Part shown: positions 1 through 8,776 of the stretch, one piece after another | Position numbering within the stretch: the first letter of the stretch is position 1 | How the letters are laid out: the number at the start of each line of letters is the position of its first letter | Assembly (NCBI GenBank): GCA_942490645.1 | Contig: CALNXN010000005.1 | Coordinates: 124,001-188,000 of the forward strand | Reading direction: 5' to 3' | DNA length: 64,000 nucleotides | Origin: CALNXN01 sp942490645 | GTDB lineage: Bacteria; Pseudomonadota; Alphaproteobacteria; Rhodobacterales; Rhodobacteraceae | Position numbers and translations under genes: made by a program | Notes under the pieces: model-generated | Told to the model about the DNA's origin: nothing | The model's input: the letters and a program-made list of their open reading frames with translations, nothing else | Database searches by the model: none

Positions 1-1
1 G

Positions 2-601
2 CCACTGGGCAACTTCCTGACCTATCCCTTCGTGATCGCCACATCCGGCGATGCCCCTTATGACGACATGGCCGGTCTGGCAGAATACGCCAGCAACAAT
101 GATGTCTTGCTGGGCCACTTTGGCGCGCCGCTTGTGCCCACGCAGGTGACGTTCGGCCTGGCCAAGGAGCTGGGTTTTGCCTTTGCTGCAGACGCCGCAT
201 TTGACGCGCTGGATTGCAACACATTGGCATCGGGCGATGTCGACGTCATCAACACGACGCTGCAACTTATCCTGCCATGCCTCGACAGCGTGAAAGTTCT
301 GGCATCGATCGGATCAGAGCGTATTCCTCTCACACCTGACGCCCCGACTGTGGCCGAATTGGCTCCTGCGCTGGATGTCGCGCTTTGGAACGGCCTGTTC
401 GTTCACAAGGACACACCCCAAGATGTGCAGGATAAGATCATTGCGGTCGCCAAAAAAACCATGATGTCCGAGCGGGCACAAAAACTGGCCATGGAAACCG
501 GTGCCTCCGTCTACTGGCAGCCTGCCGGAGAAGTGGTTGAGCAAATCCAGTCGGATATCAACACGCTGGCGAACATCGAAAAGCTGCTCAGCGGCAACTG
601 A
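2..601 (+). CDS. TTT transporter substrate-binding protein (TctC/Bug family), 5' truncated by window
   Basis: This is the C-terminal 199 codons of a periplasmic solute-binding protein of the tripartite tricarboxylate transporter family. The frame is open from base 2, so the start lies before the window. The visible part has the second-lobe features of Bug proteins, ending in a segment on access to a 'DAPTVAEL' loop and a final helix, and it stops just before TctB and TctA homologues. It should capture a carboxylate in the periplasm and hand it to the TctAB permease. The ligand cannot be read from sequence, but the aromatic degradation genes nearby suggest an aromatic or related acid (inference). 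No signal peptide can be judged because the N terminus is missing. Confidence 0.88.
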   Translation, partial: PLGNFLTYPFVIATSGDAPYDDMAGLAEYASNNDVLLGHFGAPLVPTQVTFGLAKELGFAFAADAAFDALDCNTLASGDVDVINTTLQLILPCLDSVKVLASIGSERIPLTPDAPTVAELAPALDVALWNGLFVHKDTPQDVQDKIIAVAKKTMMSERAQKLAMETGASVYWQPAGEVVEQIQSDINTLANIEKLLSGN

Positions 602-615
602 TCACATACCTCGGC

Positions 616-638
616 GGCCGGGCGTTCATTGCCCGGCC
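616..638 (+). terminator. Intercistronic stem-loop between tctC and tctB
   Basis: GGCCGGGC (616-623) and GCCCGGCC (631-638) form a perfect 8-bp stem with a 7-base loop, 15 bases after the substrate-binding-protein stop. No T-tract follows. It is more likely an mRNA-protecting or attenuating hairpin that keeps binding-protein message in excess over permease message than a full terminator (inference). Confidence 0.6.
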
Positions 639-686
639 TGCGTCTTTGCATAGTACCAGTATTTCAAACGACCACGGGGGCCGGAA

Positions 687-1226
687 ATGTCGCGCGTAAA
701 AACGCTTCAGTCATTGTTCAAACGCTACCGCCGCCCCGGCGACATCGTCTTTGCATGGATCGCGCTGGTTTTCTCCGTTTTCCTGCTCGCTCAGCTTTAT
801 GATCAAACTGCTTATCGGGCCGGTGCCAAACTGTTTGCACAGCCGCGCTTCTGGCCTGCGGTATCCTTGGGCACAATGGCTGCTTTCGCCGTTTTCCATT
901 TGCTGGGGTCCGCACTATCCGACCGCATAGATGGACGCTGGAGAGAAGTATGGCTCTGGGTATGTGCGCTTGAATACGCGGGGTGGTTCATCGCTTATGC
1001 GGCGTTGGTGCCCTACGCGGGCTATCTTCCGACAACTGTGATCTTTGCGGTCCTTCTGACCCTGCGCGTCGGTTATCGCAGCGCAGTAACGCTTGGGGCT
1101 GCGGTGTTCAGTGCGATTGTCATCGTGCTGCTCTTCAAGACGTTTCTCAAAGTGAACTTGCCTGCCGGGCAGGTCTACGAACTGCTCCCCGATGGGCTGC
1201 GGCAAATCATGCTGACCTACTTTTGA
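687..1226 (+). CDS. TTT transporter small membrane subunit (TctB family)
   Basis: The 179-residue protein has a basic N terminus followed by about four hydrophobic segments, near residues 22-42, 57-75, 90-118 and 125-150. This is the usual size and layout of the small TctB subunit. TctB proteins are poorly conserved, so the call depends on position: it sits between a TctC-type binding protein and a TctA-type permease on the same strand. It would act in the inner membrane in a sodium- or proton-coupled solute importer. GGGGGCC lies just before the ATG as a weak ribosome-binding site. The TctA gene starts 12 bases after its stop, so the two are likely cotranscribed. Confidence 0.8.
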   Translation: MSRVKTLQSLFKRYRRPGDIVFAWIALVFSVFLLAQLYDQTAYRAGAKLFAQPRFWPAVSLGTMAAFAVFHLLGSALSDRIDGRWREVWLWVCALEYAGWFIAYAALVPYAGYLPTTVIFAVLLTLRVGYRSAVTLGAAVFSAIVIVLLFKTFLKVNLPAGQVYELLPDGLRQIMLTYF

Positions 1227-1238
1227 TCGGAACCAAGA

Positions 1239-2757
1239 ATGGAAAATCTGATTGCAGGGGCGGAAATGCTGGCGCGTTGGGACGTCATTATGGCGCTTCT
1301 GGTCGGCTCGATTGGCGGCGTCATCATTGGCGCCATTCCCGGTGTCGGTCCAGCGGTGGCCATTGCAATTCTGTTGCCCGCGACCTTCTCGCTTGAACCC
1401 ATTGTCGGGTTGACGATGCTACTCGGTATCTATGGCTCTTCCATGTATGGCGGGGCCATTCCTGCCGTATCTGATCAACACACCCGGCACGGCGGTGAAC
1501 GCGCTGACCTCCTATGACGGCTATCCCATGACACAAGCCGGCGAGGCGCATAGGGCCGTATCGCTTGCCTACAGTGCTTCGTTCTGGGGCGGCATATTTG
1601 GCATTCTTTGCCTGATCCTGCTGTCCCCGGTGCTGGCACTGATTGCGCCGATGTTCGGCAGCCGCGAGATATTCCTCGCAGCTCTGCTCGGCATCATTCT
1701 GGTCATTCTTGCACATCGCGGCCAGATATTTGCCGCCGGTATGCTCGCCATGTTCGGGATATTCCTGCAAACCGTCGGGCTGGACGCGGTCACCTATACG
1801 CAGCGCTATACCTTCGGGTTCAGCTTCCTGTCCTCCGGCATCAATCTGATCGTCGTGGTTCTGGGCCTGTTTGCGCTCAGCCAGGCGTTCTTTTTGCTGA
1901 CGGCGCCCGACAGCAGCCCGGATGCAAAACCCATAACAGGCCGCATGAGCACCGGTATCAAGGAACTGCTCAAACACAAACGCGTGGCCACCGTTGCGTC
2001 AGGGTTCGGCGTGATCCTTGGGATGATCCCCGGAACCGGCGAATTCACCGCCCAATTCATGAGTTACACCTACGCGCAACGAACATCCAAAGAGCCCGAA
2101 AAATTCGGCAAAGGCTCGCCCGAAGGTTTGATCGCATCCGAGGCCGCCAACAATGCCGTTCCTGCGGCTGCGATGATCCCCCTGCTGGCGCTGGGCATTC
2201 CGGGCGAGGCGCTTACCGCCATGATGTTGTCCGTGTTCTACGTTCACAACGTGATCCCGGGCCCGCAGTTGTTCCAGAACAACATCGATTTGGTTTACGG
2301 GCTTTATTTCGCACTTATCGCGTTGAATGTGATCGTGATGATCTTCTTGCTGTTCTCCACGAACCTGCTCACCAAGATCATTCGCGTGCCAACCCGTTTT
2401 CTGGGTGTAATGATCCTGATCCTGTCTTTTGTCGGGGTCTATTCGCTGCGCAACTCACTGACCGACTGTATGATCGCGGCAGGTTTCGGGGTGCTGGGTC
2501 TCGTGCTCAAGCGGCTGAACCTGCCGATCGTGCCTATCATACTGGGCATGGTTCTTGGCGGCATCATGGAGGTAAAGCTACGCTCTGCCATGCCGCGCCT
2601 CAAGACACCTCTGGATATGATCGACCGCCCGATTGCCTTCATACTGTTTGCTATCATCGTCCTTGTTCTGCTCTTTCACGTGCGTACGCTGATCAAGGAA
2701 TTTCGTGCCCACCAACCCCAAGAAGATCACGATCTTCATGACAGCCAGACACGGTAG
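1239..2757 (+). pseudogene. TTT transporter large permease (TctA family), frameshifted
   Basis: Two overlapping frames together encode one TctA permease of about 505 residues. The N-terminal part reads to MYGGAIPAV in the frame of 1239, and the continuation, beginning LINTPGTAVNAL, lies in the frame of 1432. The intact TctA elsewhere in this window (18650-20149) reads GGAIPAVLLNTPGT without a break, so one surplus base sits at about 1468-1471, in the stretch gccgtatctgatc. In the original frame translation stops at 1517, after 92 residues. The rest is well conserved, including a second glycine-rich GMIPGTGEF region, with no other lesion. Either the insertion is recent, or it is a sequencing error, or programmed frameshifting occurs; I see no slippery run that would favour the last. 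Confidence 0.85.
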
Positions 2758-2763
2758 AACTTC

Positions 2764-4248
2764 ATGAACCAATCCCTCATTGACACGCTACGTGACGCGC
2801 CAATTTCCAAAGTGTTCCACTTGATCAACGGACAACATGTTGCTGCATCCGACGGGGGCGTGATGGATGTAATCTCGCCACTCAATGGGCAGCTTCTGAC
2901 AACTGTGGCAAGGGGAACAGCCGCCGATATGCACGCCGCGATCTCTGCCGCGCGCGCTGCGTTCGAGGATGGGCGCTGGGCGAACCAACCACCTGCCGCA
3001 CGCAAAAAAGTGTTGCTGAAATGGGCGGATCTGATCGAGGCCAATGCGCTGGAACTGGCGGTATTGGGCGTGCGGGACAATGGCACCGAAATCAGTATGG
3101 CCCTAAAGGCTGAGCCGGGATCAGCCGCAGGAACGATCCGCTACTACGCCGAAGCACTCGACAAGATTTACGGCGAAATCGCCCCCACGGCGAATGATAT
3201 TCTGGGGATGATCCACAAGGAACCTGTCGGCGTTGTCGGTGCCATTATCCCGTGGAATTTTCCGCTGATGATCGGCGCATGGAAGCTGGGTCCTGCATTG
3301 GCGATGGGCAATTCGGTGGTGCTGAAACCGGCGGAGACCGCGTCCTTGTCGTTGATGCGTATGGTGGATCTGGCACATGAAGCAGGCTTGCCGCCCGGCG
3401 TGCTGAACGCGGTCACGGGCGAAGGCGCCGTAGTGGGCGAAGCCATGGGCTTGTCGATGGACGTGGATGTGTTGGTCTTCACCGGCTCAGGCCCCACCGG
3501 TCGACGTTTGCTGGAATATGCCGCCCGCTCAAATCTCAAGCGGGTCTATCTCGAACTGGGCGGGAAATCCCCCAATATCATCTTTGCGGACGCCCCGGAT
3601 CTGGACGAGGCGGCCAAGGTCGCCGCGGCTGGCATTTTCCGCAATGCTGGGCAGGTCTGTGTTGCTGGTTCGCGCCTTTTGGTCGAGGCATCAATTCACG
3701 ATCAGTTTGTGAGCGCTGTTTCAAAGATCACGCAATCCATGCGCGTGGGCGATCCGTTGCAATTGGACACCTCGATAGGAGCGGTGAACTCCGAAACACA
3801 GCTGTCCCAGAACTTGAATTATGTCGAAACTGCCCAAACGGAAGGCGGCCATGTCGTAACAGGCGGCCAGCGTATCTTGCGTGAAACCGGCGGATACTTC
3901 ATGGAGCCCACGATTGTGACGGGCGTGACGCCAGACGCGACCCTTGCACAAAAGGAAGTGTTTGGCCCAGTTTTGGGCGTCACCGCATTTGATACGCAAG
4001 AGGACGCCATACGCATCGCCAATTCCACCGTTTATGGGCTGGCAGGGGCTGTCTGGACATCCAATCTGTCGCGCGCCCACACAATGGTGCGGGCCGTGCG
4101 CACAGGTGTGATGCATGTGAACACCTATGGTGGCGCGGACGGCACGGTGCCTTTGGGCGGCGTGGGTCAGTCCGGCAACGGGCACGACAAATCCCTGCAT
4201 GCCATCGACAAATACATCAACCTCAAGACAGCATGGATCAAGCTGTAA
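2764..4248 (+). CDS. NAD(P)-dependent aldehyde dehydrogenase
   Basis: This 494-residue protein is a full-length member of the aldehyde dehydrogenase superfamily, which oxidises aldehydes to carboxylic acids in the cytoplasm. The active-site pieces are visible: IIPWNFP with Asn165, the nucleotide-binding FTGSGPTG near 239-246, the general base Glu264 in YLELGGKSP, and the nucleophile Cys299 in GQVCVAGSR. It starts 6 bases after the tctA stop and ends 22 bases before the Tm-1-like gene, so it belongs to the transporter operon. The substrate is not readable. Its place beside aromatic catabolic genes suggests a semialdehyde or aromatic aldehyde made from the imported compound (inference). It is a distant paralogue of the HpaE-like enzyme at 6097. 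Confidence 0.92.
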   Translation: MNQSLIDTLRDAPISKVFHLINGQHVAASDGGVMDVISPLNGQLLTTVARGTAADMHAAISAARAAFEDGRWANQPPAARKKVLLKWADLIEANALELAVLGVRDNGTEISMALKAEPGSAAGTIRYYAEALDKIYGEIAPTANDILGMIHKEPVGVVGAIIPWNFPLMIGAWKLGPALAMGNSVVLKPAETASLSLMRMVDLAHEAGLPPGVLNAVTGEGAVVGEAMGLSMDVDVLVFTGSGPTGRRLLEYAARSNLKRVYLELGGKSPNIIFADAPDLDEAAKVAAAGIFRNAGQVCVAGSRLLVEASIHDQFVSAVSKITQSMRVGDPLQLDTSIGAVNSETQLSQNLNYVETAQTEGGHVVTGGQRILRETGGYFMEPTIVTGVTPDATLAQKEVFGPVLGVTAFDTQEDAIRIANSTVYGLAGAVWTSNLSRAHTMVRAVRTGVMHVNTYGGADGTVPLGGVGQSGNGHDKSLHAIDKYINLKTAWIKL

Positions 4249-4270
4249 GTCCCTGAGCCAGGAGCCCGCC

Positions 4271-5503
4271 ATGTCCGACAAAACCATACTCGTCATCGGA
4301 ACCTACGACACCAAAGACGATGAACTTGGCTTTTTGGCCGGCGTGATCCGGGATCAGGGCGGGCATGTCGTGACAATGGACGTGTCGGTTCTTGGCGATC
4401 CGTCCAAGCCTACGGATTATTCGAAACATCAAGTCGCGGAAGAAGGCGGAAGTTCGATCGAAGCGGCGATTGCATCGGGCGATGAAAACCACGCGATGCA
4501 GATCATGGCCAACGGGGCTGCACTGCTGACCGCACGTCTTTATGCCGAGGGCAAATTCGACGGCATGATTGTTTTAGGCGGAACGATGGGCACCGATCTG
4601 GCACTTGATGTCTGCTCTGCGTTGCCGCTTGGTGTGCCCAAATACATCGTTTCAACGGTCTCTTTCTCGCCGCTCATTCCGCCGGAACGGCTGGCAGCGG
4701 ACACTCAGATGATCCTCTGGGCGGGTGGGCTCTATGGATTGAATTCAGTCTGCAAGGCGTCGCTCAGTCAGGCGGCGGGGGCTGTGTTGGGCGCGGCGCG
4801 CGCCGTTGTCTTTCCGGATGCGAAAAAGCCGTTGATTGGCATGACATCTCTGGGAAAATCGGCTCTGAAGTACATGGTGCCTCTCAAACCCGCACTGGAA
4901 GAACGCGGGTACGAAGTCGCCATATTTCACGCGACGGGCATGGGTGGGCGCGCCTTTGAAAGCCTTGCAGAACAAGGCGCATTTGCTTGCGTTTTTGACT
5001 TCTGCACCCAAGAATTGGGCAATCACATCAACGGCTCGAACATCTCGGCCGGATCGGGCCGCCTGACGCACGCAGGTCTGAACGGCACACCACAAATCGT
5101 GGCTCCGGGCTGTTATGATCTGGTCGACATCGTGGGCTGGCAGCCGTTGCCGGACAAATGGGCGGACCATCTCCAACACGCACACAATCGCCTGCTCACC
5201 TCCATCGTCCTCAATACTGAGGAACGTCGCCAGGTCGCCCGTGCGCACAGCGATCAACTCGCAAAAGCGACGGGCCCCGTGGCTTTGCTCCTACCGCTGT
5301 TGGGGCTTGGTGAATGGGACCGCGAAGGGGCGGATTTGCACGACAAGGAAGGGCTCGACAGCTTTATCGCCGAATTGGAAGCCTCAGCACCCGCAAACGT
5401 CGACGTGCGCCGGGTCGACGGCCATATCAATGACGCGGTGTTTGCCGAGGAGGCACTCAGGGTCTTTGATGACTGGCGCGCCGCAGGCCTCGTGGCCAGT
5501 TAG
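4271..5503 (+). CDS. Tm-1-like ATP-binding domain protein (UPF0261 family)
   Basis: The 410-residue product opens with ILVIGTYDTKDDELGFLAG, the hallmark of the UPF0261/Tm-1 family. The family's plant member Tm-1 binds ATP and blocks tobamovirus replicase, but the bacterial function is not established. The chosen ATG at 4271 follows the ribosome-binding site GGAG and fits the family N terminus, although the frame is open further upstream. A conserved glycine-rich GGTMGTDLA lies near residue 100 and a GMTSLGKSALKY segment near 195. Bacterial relatives often sit beside a TIM-barrel (phosphoenolpyruvate-hydrolase-like) partner. Here none follows, and the gene instead ends the tct-ALDH operon and overlaps the end of the convergent hpaR-like gene. 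Confidence 0.85.
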   Translation: MSDKTILVIGTYDTKDDELGFLAGVIRDQGGHVVTMDVSVLGDPSKPTDYSKHQVAEEGGSSIEAAIASGDENHAMQIMANGAALLTARLYAEGKFDGMIVLGGTMGTDLALDVCSALPLGVPKYIVSTVSFSPLIPPERLAADTQMILWAGGLYGLNSVCKASLSQAAGAVLGAARAVVFPDAKKPLIGMTSLGKSALKYMVPLKPALEERGYEVAIFHATGMGGRAFESLAEQGAFACVFDFCTQELGNHINGSNISAGSGRLTHAGLNGTPQIVAPGCYDLVDIVGWQPLPDKWADHLQHAHNRLLTSIVLNTEERRQVARAHSDQLAKATGPVALLLPLLGLGEWDREGADLHDKEGLDSFIAELEASAPANVDVRRVDGHINDAVFAEEALRVFDDWRAAGLVAS

Positions 5504-5937
5504 TCCTTTGACACAGGGTTCAGCCGCGCCAACAGATCTAGGAGCGTTTCGTAATCGTCCTTGCCCAGCAGGTTTTGGAATTCCGCGACGATCGCTGCGG
5601 CTTGATCCGAATTGTCGTCGATGATTTTTTGCCCCTGTTCCGTGATGGCGATGAACTGTCGACGGCGATCCTTGTCGTCGCGGGTCTGTGTGATCAGCCC
5701 CTTTTTCCGCAACGTCGTGGCAATGCGCGTGAGGCTGGGGAACAACAGGCTTGCGCGATCCGCGAGGGTTTTGGTGTCCAGCGTGCCGAACTCCGACAGC
5801 ACACGAAGCACGCGCCACTGCTGTTCAGTTATCCCGGTTTCGACCAACATATCCCGGATCGGCAGCATCACGCCTTCGCGGGCGCGGATCAAGGCGATCG
5901 GCAAGGATCGCGCGGTCGAGGGGAGTTTAGGGTCCAT
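5500..5937 (-). CDS. hpaR: MarR-family repressor, HpaR type
   Basis: The 145-residue winged-helix protein resembles HpaR, repressor of homoprotocatechuate degradation. The N-terminal SLPIALIRAREGVM, the ITEQQWRVLRVL helix and the wing segment RDDKDRRRQFIAIT match that subgroup of the MarR family. It should bind as a dimer to a palindrome and be released by a pathway aromatic acid (family knowledge). It is transcribed away from an hpaE-like dehydrogenase, and the 159-base gap between them holds a perfect TTAACATGTTAA palindrome, the natural candidate operator. Its 3' end overlaps the end of the convergent Tm-1-like gene by a few bases. The class is firm; the specific HpaR role is supported by both sequence and context. 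Confidence 0.85.
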   Translation of the reverse strand: MDPKLPSTARSLPIALIRAREGVMLPIRDMLVETGITEQQWRVLRVLSEFGTLDTKTLADRASLLFPSLTRIATTLRKKGLITQTRDDKDRRRQFIAITEQGQKIIDDNSDQAAAIVAEFQNLLGKDDYETLLDLLARLNPVSKD

Positions 5938-6002
5938 GGCAAACTACTTTCAGCCTATTCTGGATCGTGCTGCCAAGTCACAGTTGACATTGCAAGGCGT
6001 AT

Positions 6003-6033
6003 TTAATTAACATGACAACTATTAACATGTTAA
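6003..6033. promoter_or_regulatory. Candidate HpaR operator in divergent promoter region
   Basis: TTAACATGTTAA at 6022-6033 is a perfect 12-base palindrome. The left half ATTAACATG also occurs at 6006-6014, spaced 15 bases from the copy at 6021-6029, and TTAATTAA (6003-6010) is a further palindrome. These lie in the AT-rich gap between the divergent MarR gene and hpaE, where a MarR-family dimer would bind to repress both directions. The protein-site link is inference. Confidence 0.6.
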
Positions 6034-6096
6034 AATGCAAATGGGTAGCCTGATGGCAATCGAACAGTTCACACCCACCCATCAGGAGGACACCGC

Positions 6097-7608
6097 ATGA
6101 CCGCGTTGAAGGACAATATCAAAAAGCTTGATGGATATTTGGCCCGGTTCCGCGAAAGCGGCATACTGAACCGGATCGCGGGTCAGGATATGCCGGGTGA
6201 AAACGGTGTGTTCCAGACGACGTCGCCCGTCGACAAATCCGTGATCTGCGATGTGGCGCATGGCGGAGCAACTGACATTGACGCCGCAGCAACGGCCGCT
6301 TCAAACGCGTTCGCCACTTGGCGCGACATGCCGGCACTCGAGCGCAAACGCATCCTGATCAATGTGGCAGAGGGGATCGAAGCGCGCGCCAATGAAATCG
6401 CGCTGTGTGAATGCTGGGATACAGGTCAGGCCTACAAATTCATGTCGAAGGCAGCGTTGCGCGGTGCCGAAAACTTTCGCTACTTTGCGGATCAGGTTGT
6501 GCAGGCCCGCGACGGCCAGCACCTGAAATCGCCGACCTTGATGAACGTGACAACGCGAGTCCCCATCGGCCCGGTCGGGGTGATCACGCCGTGGAACACT
6601 CCTTTCATGTTGTCGACTTGGAAAATTGCGCCCGCATTGGCCGCGGGGTGCACGGTGGTACATAAACCAGCCGAGGCGTCGCCGCTGACAGCGCGCCTGC
6701 TTGTCGAAATCGCCGAAGAGGCAGGATTGCCGCCGGGTGTGCTGAACACCGTCAATGGCTTTGGCGAAGGCGCGGGAAAAGCGCTATGCGAGCACCCGCT
6801 GATCAAAGCCATCGCCTTTGTCGGCGAAAGCCGTACCGGCAGTTTGATCACCAAACAGGGCGCCGACACGCTCAAACGCAACCATCTCGAATTGGGTGGC
6901 AAAAACCCCGTAATCGTCTTTGATGACGCCGATCTTGACCGCGCCCTCGATGCGGTGATCTTCATGATCTACTCGATCAATGGCGAGCGATGCACGTCCT
7001 CTTCACGGTTGCTGGTTCAAAAGAGTATTCGCGCCGAATTCGAGGCTAAACTGATCGAACGGGTGAACAAGATCAAAGTTGGCCATCCTCTTGATCCAAC
7101 AACCGAAATCGGGCCGCTTGTGACCGAAGAGCATTTCAACAAAGTCACTAGCTACTTTGACATCGCAAAGAAGGACGGTGCAACCATTGCCGCAGGCGGC
7201 GAAACGATCGGAGACGAAGGTTATTTCGTGCGTCCAACCCTGTTTACCAACGCCAGCAACGACATGCGCATTGCGCAGGAGGAAATCTTCGGCCCGGTGC
7301 TGACCTCCATTCCCTTTGCCACCGAAGAAGAGGCCCTGCAGATCGCCAATGATATTCCCTACGGCCTGACAGGATACGTCTGGACCAATGATCTGACGCG
7401 CGCGCTACGCTTTACCGACAAGCTCGAAGCCGGCATGATCTGGGTGAACTCCGAAAACGTGCGCCATCTGCCCACCCCCTTTGGCGGCGTCAAAGCCAGC
7501 GGTATTGGCAGAGACGGCGGTGATTGGTCGTTCGAGTTTTACATGGAGCAAAAGCACATCGGTTTTGCCACCGGCCAACACAAGATCACCAAGTTGGGTG
7601 CAAGTTGA
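6097..7608 (+). CDS. hpaE: 5-carboxymethyl-2-hydroxymuconate semialdehyde dehydrogenase-like (HpaE)
   Basis: The 503-residue aldehyde dehydrogenase has the general base Glu265 in HLELGGKNP, Asn167 in TPWNTP and nucleophile Cys299 within NGERCTSSSRLL. The NGERCT-SSR form is typical of the HpaE branch, which oxidises the ring-cleavage product of homoprotocatechuate. CAGGAGG lies 7 bases before the ATG, a strong ribosome-binding site. It is the first gene after the HpaR-type divergent promoter and is followed by the extradiol dioxygenase and an FAH-family enzyme, an order that makes sense as one degradation operon. The family is certain. The exact substrate could be a related muconate semialdehyde. 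Confidence 0.85.
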   Translation: MTALKDNIKKLDGYLARFRESGILNRIAGQDMPGENGVFQTTSPVDKSVICDVAHGGATDIDAAATAASNAFATWRDMPALERKRILINVAEGIEARANEIALCECWDTGQAYKFMSKAALRGAENFRYFADQVVQARDGQHLKSPTLMNVTTRVPIGPVGVITPWNTPFMLSTWKIAPALAAGCTVVHKPAEASPLTARLLVEIAEEAGLPPGVLNTVNGFGEGAGKALCEHPLIKAIAFVGESRTGSLITKQGADTLKRNHLELGGKNPVIVFDDADLDRALDAVIFMIYSINGERCTSSSRLLVQKSIRAEFEAKLIERVNKIKVGHPLDPTTEIGPLVTEEHFNKVTSYFDIAKKDGATIAAGGETIGDEGYFVRPTLFTNASNDMRIAQEEIFGPVLTSIPFATEEEALQIANDIPYGLTGYVWTNDLTRALRFTDKLEAGMIWVNSENVRHLPTPFGGVKASGIGRDGGDWSFEFYMEQKHIGFATGQHKITKLGAS

Positions 7609-7615
7609 TGAGGCA

Positions 7616-7627
7616 GTGTCCGGACAC
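7616..7627. repeat. 12-base perfect palindrome in hpaE-hpaD gap
   Basis: GTGTCCGGACAC at 7616-7627 reads the same on both strands and lies 8 bases after the hpaE stop, in a 96-base gap before the dioxygenase gene. It is too short and loop-less for a good terminator. It may be a small hairpin or a protein site, or chance. Confidence 0.35.
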
Positions 7628-7704
7628 CCGTACTATACATATGGATATTGAGTTTTCGACGCCAAGCAGACCAAAGCTGAATTCCAGTTCAACAGGAGGC
7701 CGCG

Positions 7705-8688
7705 ATGCCCGTTCCCGCACCTAACCTTTACCCGGACTTCAACACCATCCGCTTGTCACATGTCTGCCTGAACGTAAAAGACCTCGCTGTGTCGAAGGCA
7801 TTTTACACCGAAATTCTGGGACTACAGGTCACAGACGAGAGCGAAACGCATGTCTATCTGCGCGCGATGGAAGAACGCGGTCACCACTGCATCATCCTGC
7901 AAAAGTCTGACCAGCCCGGCACGGTCGAGGTTATGGGCTTCAAGACATTCGACGAAGACGATCTGGACCGCGCCAAGACCTATTTCAAGGCCAAAGGTCG
8001 CCCAACGGAATGGGTGGATCGTCCCTATCAGGGCCGCACTCTGCTGACCTCGGACAACATCGGCATTCCGCTGGAATTCTATCACAAAATGGACAGGCTG
8101 GAGCCGATCCATCAGAAATACGCGCTGTATCGCGGGGTCAAACCCCTGCGCATCGACCACTTCAACTGCTTCTCGCCGGACGTCGACGCCTCGGTCGCTT
8201 TTTACAGCGATTTTGGGTTTAGGGTGACCGAATACACAGAAGATGAAGACAGCAAAAAACTCTGGGCGGCGTGGATGCACCGCAAGGGTGGCGTGCACGA
8301 TATGGCCTTTACCAACGGCACCGGCCCACGGATGCATCACGTCGCCTTTTGGGTACCGACGCCGCTTAACATCATTGATCTACTTGATCTGATGGCAACC
8401 ACGGGTCACGTCACGAACATTGAACGCGGGCCGGGGCGACACGGAATTTCCAACGCGTTCTTCCTTTACATTCTTGATCCGGATGGGCACCGGATCGAGA
8501 TTTATTGCTCTGATTATCAAACGGTTGACCCTGATCTGGAGCCCATCAAATGGGATCTTCAAGACCCACAACGACAAACGCTATGGGGCGCCCCTGCACC
8601 GCGCAGCTGGTTTGAACATGGGACCAAATTTGTTGGCGTCTCAACCAAAGACAGCGATATCGCAGCCAGTCCAATCATTGCCCCGTAA
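7705..8688 (+). CDS. hpaD: Type I extradiol dioxygenase, homoprotocatechuate 2,3-dioxygenase type
   Basis: The 327-residue protein has two vicinal-oxygen-chelate modules, near residues 14-125 and 148-268. Metal ligands are visible as His152, His211 or His212, and Glu265; His198 is in the place of the catalytic His of the family, and Tyr267 lies beside the Glu. The C-terminal segment with IKWDLQDPQRQTLWG closely matches the lid region of the Brevibacterium/Arthrobacter 3,4-dihydroxyphenylacetate 2,3-dioxygenases as I remember them. It should open the catechol ring next to a hydroxyl using Fe(II) or Mn(II) and oxygen. AGGAGG precedes the ATG. Enteric HpaD enzymes belong to an unrelated class III family, so this pathway uses the Gram-positive-style enzyme. 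Confidence 0.87.
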   Translation: MPVPAPNLYPDFNTIRLSHVCLNVKDLAVSKAFYTEILGLQVTDESETHVYLRAMEERGHHCIILQKSDQPGTVEVMGFKTFDEDDLDRAKTYFKAKGRPTEWVDRPYQGRTLLTSDNIGIPLEFYHKMDRLEPIHQKYALYRGVKPLRIDHFNCFSPDVDASVAFYSDFGFRVTEYTEDEDSKKLWAAWMHRKGGVHDMAFTNGTGPRMHHVAFWVPTPLNIIDLLDLMATTGHVTNIERGPGRHGISNAFFLYILDPDGHRIEIYCSDYQTVDPDLEPIKWDLQDPQRQTLWGAPAPRSWFEHGTKFVGVSTKDSDIAASPIIAP

Positions 8689-8776
8689 CTGAATTCCATC
8701 CACCAAACAGTGCGGTGATTTTTTCAGCACCAAGGGCAACCGCTGCATGGGCAGACATAACCAAAGGAGCCTGAAC

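Noticed and set aside
1324..1977. An open frame opposite the frameshifted tctA
   Set aside because: It lies antisense to conserved permease coding sequence; the frameshift is explained by one extra base, not by a second gene.
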